Below are positions 12,570 through 23,132 of a DNA stretch of 64,000 nt, one piece after another. This DNA comes from Apostichopus japonicus. Lineage: Eukaryota > Echinodermata > Holothuroidea > Aspidochirotida > Stichopodidae. The notes below the pieces were generated by a model. It had not been told where the DNA came from and did no database searches. It worked only from the letters and a program-made list of their open reading frames with translations. The stretch's first letter is position 1; each line of letters begins with the position of its first letter. The stretch is from positions 2,552,001 through 2,616,000 of the forward strand of contig NC_092581.1 in the NCBI RefSeq assembly GCF_037975245.1. Reading direction: 5' to 3'. The position numbers were made by a program, and so were the translations under genes.

Positions 12570-14860
12570 GTGAGAAAGACTTCATATCGTATACTTCGTA
12601 TATCTTTTAGTAGGTCTGTTAAAATAGACTCATTAGTGTGTTAATGGACTATTAGGAAGGCTTGCACCCAACAAGGGAAATAGGTACCCAAACCATCATG
12701 TTTGGGCTCATATGACAGAGATCTTTGTGAAAATCAAACTCCCCCAAAACAGCTCAGAGAAATCTTGCTCCATCTAGGAGATGACTCTAGTTTTAAAAAA
12801 AAAAGGTTGTCTCAGGGACATGTCAACGTTAAGTTTTCATCATGGTATCCCTATTAAACTTGGTCTGTGTTAAGTTGTTAGCTTTGCTGTTCAATTGTCA
12901 ATGTAGCTTGAAAAAATATGACTTGGGTATTTTGTTGTATAAAGCAGGTTACTTGTTTTGTGAAAATGTTTTTTTCCAACAGAAATTTAGGAATATTAAC
13001 TTTCCACTAGAAGTACATTAACCCCCCCCCCCCCACCCTCTCAAGAATTATGCCAGCTTTATGACATCCATTTATTCTTCTTTTTTGGTGTTTTCTTAAC
13101 TTTTGCTTGTGTCATAGTTGATAATTAGATTGCAATTACTCTGCAGCTCTGGTTTTGCTGTCTACAAATAATCATTGAAATATCTTCTGCAGGTGAAAAG
13201 TATTCTGGTGTTTGGAAAGAGCTTCCCAAGGATTGGCTGGAGGGTCTGTCCATTCCCAAACAGGTGATATTTTTAAGTTTCATAATTAAAATAACCTTTA
13301 ATTCCAAACCTAAAAACACAACAGCCATTGGCTTTTTACTGAGCTGCTTGTTCTCAAAGGACATGTCATATTTGTTTACTTTTTTTATATATTTTTGTTG
13401 TTATTGTCGTCCAACCAGTAGTCTGAAATGACCAAATTTCCGTTTGGACGACCAAGGTGAGTTTCCGGAGGTTGTTCGGCGGTCAGCTTGTCTTTTGCAT
13501 TCAAATCAGATTACAGCTTTAACTAAATATCCCCAAATATTTAATTGGTATCACCCCTCTATCACTGCAAACAAAACATAGTAAATTAAAAGCAATATGC
13601 AAGCAGCAGAGAGAAATTGGTTCAAATTTTTAGCCACAGAATTTGTCATATTTTGTTCATCTCTGGATTTGTGTATTTTACAATAAAATTATGTATTCCA
13701 TTGAAATGTCATATAAAATCAATAAAATGTCTTGAAAATGAGAGAAAATTTTGCCCCCTGTGAATAACTAAAACCAAGATGACATTCCATTTCTTTTGCT
13801 AATCGTTTCATGACTCTCAAGATTCCTTTCTTTCAACATTTTCTTTCGTTGTGAATTCAGGTCGCGTCCTCAACGTACCACGCCGACGTGAACACCTACG
13901 GTGTCAAATGCGGGGGCAGCCTAGAAATGTGGGAGTCGAGCGGTTGGATCAACAAACAGGATCCGTACGGCTGGTTTCAATGGTATTGCAGGTGAGTCAC
14001 AGCTGTAAATAGATACGGAAGCCAAGCCGTTCGTCAGAATGTCGTTTATCCTACTGTCTGTGTAAAAAGTTGGTGTGCGTGATGTTTCGATCCTAGCAGG
14101 CGCTTCTTCAGAGGCTGGATGACAAGTCCTACTTTCTGTTTAATTTATTACTTTATATTACCATATATTATTATATATTACCAGATATTATATTGCCAGC
14201 CTATAAATTACCAGATATTAATATATTACCAGATTGTTCACTAAGTATGTAAAAGCCAACAAGCTAAATTGCCTTGAAACAAACCAAGGTTTTGGACAGA
14301 TCTACCCACCCAGATGGGACAATTTTTTTCTATACTGTAGTGTCATGTCCCCTTTCAGAGCACTCGTATTGTCAGTACGAGCAGCACGGTATGAATATCA
14401 TGTTTCTATCCGATCAAGGTTAGGAACTGTTTGTACTGTCAAAACCAGTGCTTTAAGAGCATGATATTGGAGTGCAGTTTAGAGAGGAATTAGCATTAGG
14501 AAATTGTCCCAACTGGCTGGTCTATCGCTGCACTCAAGAAACAATCTATTTTACGAAGCCAGGTTTGAGGTTGTTGTTGCAACCAGCTGGTCGTTATTCT
14601 TCTACTTCTACTCACATTTTTTTTATTTCAGATTTTACTTGGGAAGGCGGACCGAAGACGACGAAAGACAGATCAGCCGATGGAAGAAGTGCGCCGGAGT
14701 CAAAGGTCGCTGGCGGAATAATCTGATCGGTAAATGCGTGCGAAGTGGATGCGGTTTCGATAACAATGCCATCTCTCCCGTGGTGCGACAGACACTCCAG
14801 CATTGGGGATACCGTCTCTCAAAGGCCGACTTTGAGAAAGGAGCAAAGCGAGTGAAATGA
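12227..14860 (+). CDS. Conserved uncharacterised eukaryotic protein, four coding exons
   Basis: Four exons (12227-12569, 13193-13263, 13861-13991, 14632-14860) join in phase through GT...AG introns to give 257 residues ending at TGA 14858-14860. The start ATG (AACGATGG) has G at +4 and opens a Lys/Ser/Thr-rich disordered N-terminus of about 60 residues. A compact domain follows. Its visible motifs are FPDAPEMSPNLTPREVLQAG, GSFGGTYFRPI, a KDWLEGL segment, DPYGWFQWYCRFYLGRR, DDERQISRW and HWGYRLSKADF. From memory, proteins with this motif order occur in fungi, algae and some invertebrates without an assigned function. Aromatic residues and Cys/Arg are conserved, but I see no known catalytic signature. 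An acceptor-like TTCTTTCACAG ends at 12165, so a non-coding 5' exon may lie upstream. The gene converges tail-to-tail with PARP4 2.7 kb away. Confidence 0.9.
13193..13263 (+). CDS. Exon 2, uncharacterised protein
   Basis: 71 bases after TCTTCTGCAG and before CAG|GTGATA. It completes the split Gly codon and encodes EKYSGVWKELPKDWLEGL and IPKQ. Confidence 0.9.
13861..13991 (+). CDS. Exon 3, uncharacterised protein
   Basis: 131 bases between GTGAATTCAG and AG|GTGAGT. It encodes the VNTYGVKCGGSLEMWESSGW and DPYGWFQWYC signature. Its GC content is higher than that of the flanking introns, as expected for coding sequence. Confidence 0.92.
14085..14111 (-). repeat. Dispersed repeat with hammerhead-like core (degenerate)
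   Basis: On the minus strand CTGAAGA is followed by a short stem-loop-like stretch and then GAAA. It is the same repeat family as at 59463-59490 and 61269-61295. In this copy the stem between the two boxes is partly mismatched. It sits in intron 3 of the plus-strand gene. Confidence 0.5.
14632..14860 (+). CDS. Exon 4 (last), uncharacterised protein
   Basis: Follows a strong acceptor TTTTTTATTTCAG. The split Arg codon is completed, then FYLGRRTEDDERQISRWKK and the HWGYRLSKADFEKG C-terminus, ending in TGA. Confidence 0.92.
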
Positions 14861-15228
14861 GTCGCCAGAGTCAGTTTTGAAAAAAGACCGTCCCGTCACG
14901 GACGGAAGCTCTTCCCTGCACCGCACAAAACTGTAGACAATCCCTGGCTGAACTGATGAGGAAGAAAGCTTCTTTTGTAGTGTCGTAAGTCATGTACTGC
15001 GAAATGTACATTGTATACATTTTACTTCCTCCAACCCCCCCCAAAAAATAACTCCTTGTGACTTTTTCTCATGAAGTTATGCTCGTTCCAATATTACTGG
15101 AAAAATGAATAGAATGTTTGAAGGAAAAAAATTTATTTTTTTATTTTTCTACTGATAAAATGCAATGTGAGCATGTGAAATTGATTTTCATTAGATTGCT
15201 TGAGCCTCATTAAGTATTGTTACTGTAG
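14861..15228 (+). other. 3' flank / probable 3' UTR of the plus-strand gene
   Basis: No coding sequence after the stop at 14860. AT-rich with A- and T-runs near 15120-15150. Confidence 0.5.
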
Positions 15229-15490
15229 CCATTGACTTTGTGACCCACTGTAATGACTTTATTGACCCACTGTGATGACTTTATTGACCCACTGTGATGA
15301 CTTTGTGACTCACTGTAATGACCCACTGTAATGACTAGTGACCCACTGTATTGACTTTAGTGGCCCACTGTAATGACTTTATTGACTCATTGTAATGACT
15401 TTTGTGACACTTTTATGACTGTGACCCACTATGACTTAGTTACCCACTGTTATGACTTTTTGACCCACTGTAATGACTTATAGTTGAAAC
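15229..15490. repeat. Degenerate TGACCCACTGTAATGACTTT tandem repeat
   Basis: About a dozen imperfect units of roughly 20-24 bp, each containing GACCCACTGT and ATGACTTT, downstream of the plus-strand gene and possibly within its 3' UTR. Confidence 0.85.
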
Positions 15491-15869
15491 ATAGTGACCC
15501 ATAGTTCAAACACATAGTTGTGAATTCAGTTCAGTTTAAAGCAAGTATTTTTTATATCTTTATTTCAGTACATGTTAAACACGCTGGGAGAATTTCTTTA
15601 AAGGACAGAGCATCCCCCTCTCCCTTGTACCCATGTGAGTGGTTTATTCAGAAGCATCGAAGCACAAAAAATTAGGACATGGAATCCATGTATGCTTTAT
15701 TTTAATATCTGTCATCTTACTCAATAGCAATTACAAAGCCACTTCTGTGTTGTATTGAAAGTATCTTTTTGAAGCATATATATATATATATCTAAGATTG
15801 GTCTCTTACTAACACATGATTTTGTAATGGTTCATACACATTTTAAAAGTTGCCATTAAGTATAATGCC

Positions 15870-15875
15870 AATAAA
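15870..15875 (+). terminator. Candidate poly(A) signal AATAAA
   Basis: An AATAAA hexamer on the plus strand about 1 kb after the stop codon of the plus-strand gene. Other AT-rich hexamers occur nearby, so it is only a candidate. Confidence 0.35.
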
Positions 15876-16327
15876 AATGTAATAATGTTTCTTCTGATGT
15901 AATTTAATACTTCTTTACTTTACTATTTTGCTACTTCATTACTACTTCTGAAGTACACTGGTGGGTCCTAAGAACGTTTCACGTTTTTAGAAGCCTTCCA
16001 AGATAAGCAATTTAGAAGCATTCCAAGATAATATATTTTTCCGAAGATGTATCAAACATTCGTCATCTAGCTACAAAAAATGAAAAAGAAAATAACCTCG
16101 TAAGAAAATCTCTCTCAATGAGTACAAATAATACTAATTTACAGTTGTTTCATGTGAAAGAGTATGCAACTTTTATGATCTGCGACAGCTTAAAAAAATT
16201 TCATATTTTAAAATTTTGCGTAGTTTATAGATGGCAATATTTCATTTTAGGAAGCAAACAGTCGGTCGTTGCAAATCTTATAATCAGAAATTCCTCCACG
16301 ATGGTTCACGTAACCATGTGTGGAAGT

Positions 16328-16716
16328 CATAGGTGTAAGAGGCGAGGGAGGGGGGCTGGGGGGCTGTAGCCCCTCAACCAAAAATTTTTGTGAAAATTCG
16401 GGCAATATGCAGAGAATTTTTTTCGGCACCTACTGAAAGAAAAATAATTTGCAATGTGTTTTTCAATGGTCAAACTTAAATTTTTCTTATCATTATTATT
16501 GTAACGACTTTCCCAATAATTATAACCAATATGGAAGGGTTATATCACGGAAAATGACTGTATGTTATTGTCATGCGATGTAATAACTGATGCATGCCTA
16601 TATAATATGCACATTAACAGGTGGAATGCGCGTGGAGCAGGTGAAAAATGTTGGTTATATCTTTCGGGCAAGTCGTTACAAGCCCCCCTAAATCGAATTG
16701 GGCTCCTACACCTATG
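16328..16716. mobile_element. hAT-like MITE with 8-bp target duplication
   Basis: The ends are CATAGGTGTAAGAGGC and, inverted, CATAGGTGTAGGAGCC. The flanking 8-mers GTGGAAGT (16320-16327) and GTGGTAGT (16717-16724) match at 7 of 8 positions. The element is 389 bp with a G-run just inside the left end and no transposase. Confidence 0.85.
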
Positions 16717-17262
16717 GTGGTAGTAATCTTTCACATAAAACTGGTAACAGTAACTCAATTTCTGTGTAAACATTTTTGAATAACAATAATAATTATAATA
16801 ATCCGATTAAAATATTAAGAGTGATCAGAGTACTATAAGACATGGACAAGAAAAGGAAGAAGTTTGTGCAGGAGGCTACTTGAATCCAGATGTTTCTCTA
16901 TGGCATTTATCTGTCATAAAAAAGTCATCAAAATTCAGTTCAGTCATTTATATATTCATATAAAACAATTTTCCACTAAGCAAACAAATGGAAGTCTAGA
17001 CAATATCACTTCTACTGGTCTACTTAAAACTAAGTAAAAATATTGTCAGGTATCCATTACCGTCTGTTGTAAAATATGTATTCAAATAAACTCAAAAATT
17101 ACAAAACTTGACAAAAAAATAAAAATGAATGAATTTTGATATATGAAAGAGTTTTCATTGCTTAAGTTTAAATTCCTTGAGCTGTTTGATATCTAATATT
17201 ACAATCTGAATGAGTCTTAAACTTGAATGCCTGCATCTTACAGATACCACTGGCAAAGAATA

Positions 17263-17268
17263 TTTATT
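17263..17268 (-). terminator. Candidate poly(A) signal for PARP4
   Basis: AATAAA on the minus strand (TTTATT on plus), about 265 bases past the stop codon. A second overlapping hexamer lies at 17268-17273. Confidence 0.4.
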
Positions 17269-17531
17269 TTATTTTTTATTTCAACAACCTTCCTTTGTAT
17301 ATTTATTTGTTTTATCACAATTTACAATGTGACGGGAAGTCTACTATAAAGGCTGCAAGGCTTAACAAAGTAGGAGACTCCCCAAAAAAGAAAAAAAGAA
17401 AAAAAAATTTAGAATGGAATAAGAAAGCAAAGTTTAGAGCAGCATCTACCTTTCACAATCCTCACAACAATGAAAGAACATGAGTCAATTATAGTGAATA
17501 TATATATATATATATATATCAATCTTTTCAA

Positions 17532-17764
17532 TTACATCATCGTCAGCTTGCTAACATTTTTGGCCCCGAGCATCGCCATGGCTACTTCACTCCAGGTGGA
17601 ATGTCCCAGCTGGTAATCTGAGACGCGGTACTTGTTGCCCTGCGTGTCCAGCCAAGCCTCGCAGTGTGTTAGATCCGGCAGGGCACCGACGGTTTCCTTG
17701 GTGACCACCACGTAGGCAAGCCACGTTGCAAAGAAGTTCAAGAATGCTCGTGCAGCTTCCTCTC
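17532..17764 (-). CDS. PARP4: PARP4 last exon, MVP-interaction-like C-terminus
   Basis: Acceptor CTATTATCAG, stop TAA at 17532-17534. 77 codons include ARAFLNFFATWLAYVVV and DYQLGHSTWSEVAMAMLG, which align with the end of vertebrate PARP4 where major vault protein binds. A phase-1 junction with the preceding exon forms Gly. Confidence 0.88.
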
Positions 17765-20700
17765 CTGATAATAGAGCACAAAATAGAGCGAGCGTTACGA
17801 TCGATTCTCATTCAAGCTGGAAGCTGCACATTAACCTCTGACCTATGACGCCATCTGTGGAAATGTTTAGCTTGAAGTACCAATTAAAAATGACCATGAC
17901 GTCCTATTTGTCGGTCGTTACTTTCGCATTCCAGGCGCAACTTTGTCATAGCCCAGTTAGTTTATTACCCAGGTTGTAATACATCAAGTCCACACTACTG
18001 CTCTTAAGTCCACGCAAATGAAAACCAAAATCACATATTCACGGCACATCGATAAAGACCACGAAAATGTAAGCCGCCGAAAATGTTAATAGTTTTCAAA
18101 AGTAAACCCTCCCACTAAGGAGATGTGACCCTTGTACATACCTGACAAACAGCAAAATAGTATTCGATTTGTATGTCTCGTGGAGAGAAGAAAATCTCTT
18201 TAAAGGCTGCATGGGCCAATTAAGTGTTTGTTGGTATTTGTTGAGCATGCATTGTGTGACCATTATTTCATTTTTCTAGCATACTTTCTAGGGAAATACT
18301 GATCTATGTTTCAGATATCGTTTAGAATTCCCTGATGTTTAATAAACATAATCGCAAGTGATAATACCTTTCCAAGGATGAGAAAAAAGAAATTAACAGC
18401 TGTGGCAGTTTGTTATCGATATCTCAGCAACATATTCAACTGATGGAACGACTTTTCACGGACTCCAATCAAAGTGGCTTCTAGATTCGGTTCTGGGTAA
18501 ACATTTTGATACTAATTTGACACCCGATATTGTACAACTACAAGGCAGAATATTAGAGTTGGGTGTATTCGAAGATATTGTAAGAAAATATTGCAGAAAA
18601 TATTGCAGAAAATATTTTAATAAATAACAGTTCAGTATATTAGAAAACAGCAGTCAAGCTTTGTTTCAAATAATGGCAACATTGTAAATATGAATGTAAA
18701 ATTTATTCTCATATGAACTAGAAGGCCAGTAGGCTCTGCGACTCCTTGCCAAACCATTTTCCTCAAAAATTCCACATAACTATCTGACTAATTTAGAGCA
18801 AGTGAGTTATGTTTATCAAAGAAAATAGTAAGAAGCAGAAAAGATCAAAGATTTCCAGCTCTTATTTGTAGCACTCCTTTTTTGGGGCATCAACCTTTTT
18901 AGGTTCCCTGGTAAGGATTTTACAGTATATAAATGTTTAATTCCAAAATGTTGCAATATCCAGAAAGGACAGTCTTCCAATGTGAAATATAGACACATAG
19001 TTTATGAATTAAAGGATGCTTTCTTTCTCCAATTTTTGAGCTAGCAGATTAGCTCTGCCATCAACCGTCCCATCAATAATACTTATTAATGAATGGGAGT
19101 TACACAACACTGCTTTTATAAACCTGCAAAAATATTTTCACAAACCTACTGCCAAAAGCCATAGTCAGCTGGTACAAATCTCAGAGACTATATATGGCCA
19201 ATTTGGAGACCATTTAAGACTACCTTACGACCCCTTTGGGCCAATTTTTTGCACCATTTGAGATATCCTGTTGTTGACTTCTTCAAGCTCAGAGGGTTCA
19301 AACTGACAAGGACTAAAAAGCACCTTGTCTTAGTTGTGACCAATTCCAAATACTCTATAAATTCGAACACCTTGATGAAATCAATTGTTTTCCTTAGTTT
19401 TTTTTTCCTTAGTTCTTATTACGTCAGCACTAGACAACTTTTCCCTCCTGCACGGTTAATTCTTTTCTGAGCAATTTTACCTGTCGAACAATTCCTCTAT
19501 ATTTTTCCTCAAATTTCCTCTATTTTGATACTGTAATTGCTGTTTTCTTACCTCTTTTCATTTTTTTCTCTTTTCTTCTTGTTCTCTTTTCTCTTTTCAA
19601 TTTCATTCTTTTTACTGAATGTCATTTGACATGTTTTTTTTTTTTTTTTGAAGCCCCGGGGGGTGGGGGAAGAAGAGAAATCCAGGGATGCTCCGGATCC
19701 AAAATATTGTGGAACCGGCCAGAACCGGATATGACTGGATCCTTCACAGAACCCCCAGTATAATTTACTCACGATTCGGCCGGATGTAGTCGGGCCGGAA
19801 TGGGATGTCCGGTGCATCCCTTAAAAAAAAAATCGTGACTTACCCAAAGAGAATATGCCGACGAATCGGAAGAATGCCTCAAACTTTGCTCTGGAGATAT
19901 TAACCAGGTTGAGACAAGGCAAATAATCTATGTATCCCTGTTGCAGAAGAGTGAGAGAAAAAATGAAACTTGAAGGAACATCTAACAACAAAAATGTTAA
20001 AAATTCCACCTTAGGGCTGCTGTAATCAAACTCATCGCCATGGCAACTAGATAAGCACAAGGGTTCGCCCTAATTTTAATATAAAACTGATGAAATGCAC
20101 GTTTTTTTTTAAATTTATGCCGCCTCCCCCCTCCCACTCTCCCCTCTAGTCATTTCTGAACAACTGAATTCGACCCAATCGACTTATTTATCGAATCAGT
20201 GGTGCGGCTGATCAATTATAAGCAATTAAAGCATTTTCTAAGCAGTTTGGTTAACGATCACTCCACTGTAGCAATTTTGCAAAGAGAATCCTTGGTGGGG
20301 GGAGGGGGTGGGAGGGGGTCCAGCCTCAAGGTCATGGGGGTCCGATGAGAGGGACCAGGATATAGAAAACAATGGGGAAAATAATAGGATTTCAAACATG
20401 GCGCACGGTGACATAATTATAAAGCAATTCCACAGAGTTATACCTGCAGACACAACGTCTTGGCAAGTTGAGCCCTTGACGTCAAATCGCTGGGTGTCTC
20501 CCGAAGCTGAGGGATCTTATACAGTTCAAATCTCAAGTCGACCTCGCACGGCTCATCTGATGTAAAAAAGAAGAACGGCATTGGGAATACTGTAGGGACA
20601 GTGTATGGCGAGGGAAAGATAGATTGAGAAAGTTACTTGACTACCTTGTTTAAATATATATTATAAAGAAAATCGTAAAGAAATTATGATTTTATGAAAT

Positions 20701-23097
20701 GATTATGGAAATATTGAAATTATGATTGAAATTATGAAATGATTATGAAATATGATTATGAAATAAAAATTATAAAGAAAAATCCGCTTATACTCAAAAA
20801 GAAAACCATCCGAAAAAAGCAGAGAAATGAGATATGATTCGTGATTGACAATTAAAGAGTATTGTTTTAGAAAATGTGGTTTACAAAATTTTCGGGTCCC
20901 CCCCCCCTCTTGGGACCTTCGTCAGCAATACTTGGCAGTGGAATGAAAAGTGCTATCGATTTGTTAATATAACAGCAAATATGAAATTTTAAGAATGAAG
21001 CGTACTGAAATCAAAAACCTAAAAATTTAGGTCGATGATCGGCAAGTGGTCCGAGAAAGCCAAAAAATACACATTTTTATGCGGATGGTAAAGATAATAC
21101 CTGCTGTTGCTGACGTCCCAATAGACAGAAAAGTAAGTGGTCCCTGGGGAAGGAAATTGCATGCAGCTGGCCAAGGTATTCCTCCCAATGGTTCTGGGGT
21201 TAGTTTTTCAGATGCCAAAGAAAAAATGTTTATACCAAATTTCTTTTTCATTCGTACAACTATAAACAATGGAAGAAAAAGAAAATGATGAATCCATACC
21301 ATGTGCTAAAGAACCAAGATAAGGCCTGACCACATCCTTCCGTCATTAAAAAAAAAACTGCCAAAAATTATAAATCATTTTTCATACTTTTCCCTTTTAC
21401 CTTCTAAAGTGAACCTTTTCCTCCAAAAGAAATCGATATAGGGCTCTTGTACTCACTACTTCCATTTTAGCTTTTATGGCTGGAAATGTAATTGCCGCAA
21501 AGATATTCCGAACTTTCATCCTCGTCGATCTTAATTACCTTCGGCAACGAAGCGAAAGCTCCCAATTAGGCCCAAAAAAATTGTTATTATTAATAAAACA
21601 CCATGAGTATAGTAACCCGATTGCACAGGGGCGGTGACTTGTTTCAAATATTGGGGGGGGGGGACATTTGCTTGAGTGCCGGCACGTAGCAACTTTCATC
21701 CCCAAAATAGTTTGCGCGCATTGTGATATTTTGTATGTATATATACATGGTAACTGGTTGCTACGGCCCTATTTTCCGTTTCTATCGGCAAATCAAATTT
21801 CATTACGGATGCAGTCCGTCTAGCTAATTCATTTCGAAAAAAAAGTTCAAACAACTTTTGGTGAGGGTCTGTGATGTTTTTTGGTGAATATTTAGTAACA
21901 AATTGTGACACAGTTAGACAGGTGCGTAGCGAGGAATTTGTCAAGGGAGGGGCGAAGCTTGTAGACAAACTATCTAAGCGTAAAAGAAAATCTTGGCCCA
22001 AAATGCCTCCCAGATCGCTGGATATGGCACTTCCCAGGCCTTGTTAGTTGCATTTTTTATTTTGAAATTACTAGCGGTCGCCTCCTTCGCCCCACCCCCC
22101 CCCCTTGGCTACGCACCTGCGGTTAGAAATCTTGTAGGAAACAGGCCAAATGGAAACCCAGTGAACCCATAATGATGTTGATCATATATATGATTGTACG
22201 TACTTACACTCATACACAAGAGATGTACAGACATTATGTTAATAATCATGAGTGACAACTTGCTAAACGGTCACAGAAATGACCACGAATGAATATGAAT
22301 GAATGAATGAATATTAGATACTTGTAGGAAAAAGGCCAAATGGAAATCCAGTGAACCCATATCGATGTTGATTATATATATGATTGTACGTATACTTACA
22401 CTCATACACAAGAGATGCACAGACAATATGCTAATAATCATGAGTGACAACTTGCTATCCAGTCACAGCTCAGAGAAATGACCACAAAGTGTAATTTACC
22501 TCATACTGTATGAGTTAGATGAAGTTTTAGCCACCATCAAATATGATTTGGATAAATAATCTCACACACTATTTTCTATTTATAGCCACAAAAAAAACTA
22601 TGCCACCAAATATTGGGGGGATATTAGATACTATATCCCCCTACCTAACATATTGGGGGGACATGTCCCCTCGGCCCCCCCCATGATCGCCGCCCATGCC
22701 CGATTTGTTATTATGACTGTCGTCGGGTGCTGTTTCTATGGAATTTATGCCGTCTGTCTCATGTGGTGTGTGTGGTGTGTGTGTACATGGTCTGGGCTGT
22801 CAATAGGACTTTGATTAAATAGGACCTTTTGCAGTTGTAATATCATCTATTGATAATATTTCTGTCATAAATTTGAAAATTTTGAGCAATCTGAGTGACA
22901 GCGTGTGATGCATTGGGCCATACGTAATAGAATAACATCAGTACGTGTTCTCAGACACGTTTAGTGTACACACATCACAGCATACAGGTTAGAGTCACGT
23001 AGGTGTCCATGGCACAAAAATTTGCCTACCGATACCACTCGACCTTTCTAGGGGAGGGCCCTGCTGCAGGAAGGAAGGAGGGCTTTGCTGGTGCGGG

Positions 23098-23132
<35 letters not shown>

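Larger units (their letters stand above)
21623..22698. mobile_element. Inverted-repeat element carrying a nested MITE
   Basis: Left end GCACAGGGGCGGTGAC, right end inverted CATGGGCGGCGATCATGG, with G-runs inside both. A CCCGATT direct repeat flanks it (21616-21622 and 22699-22705). It contains a second inserted element (21919-22119) and a two-copy tandem repeat (22128-22490). The right-end motif GGGCATGGGCGGCGATC recurs at 62893. No transposase is seen. Confidence 0.65.
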
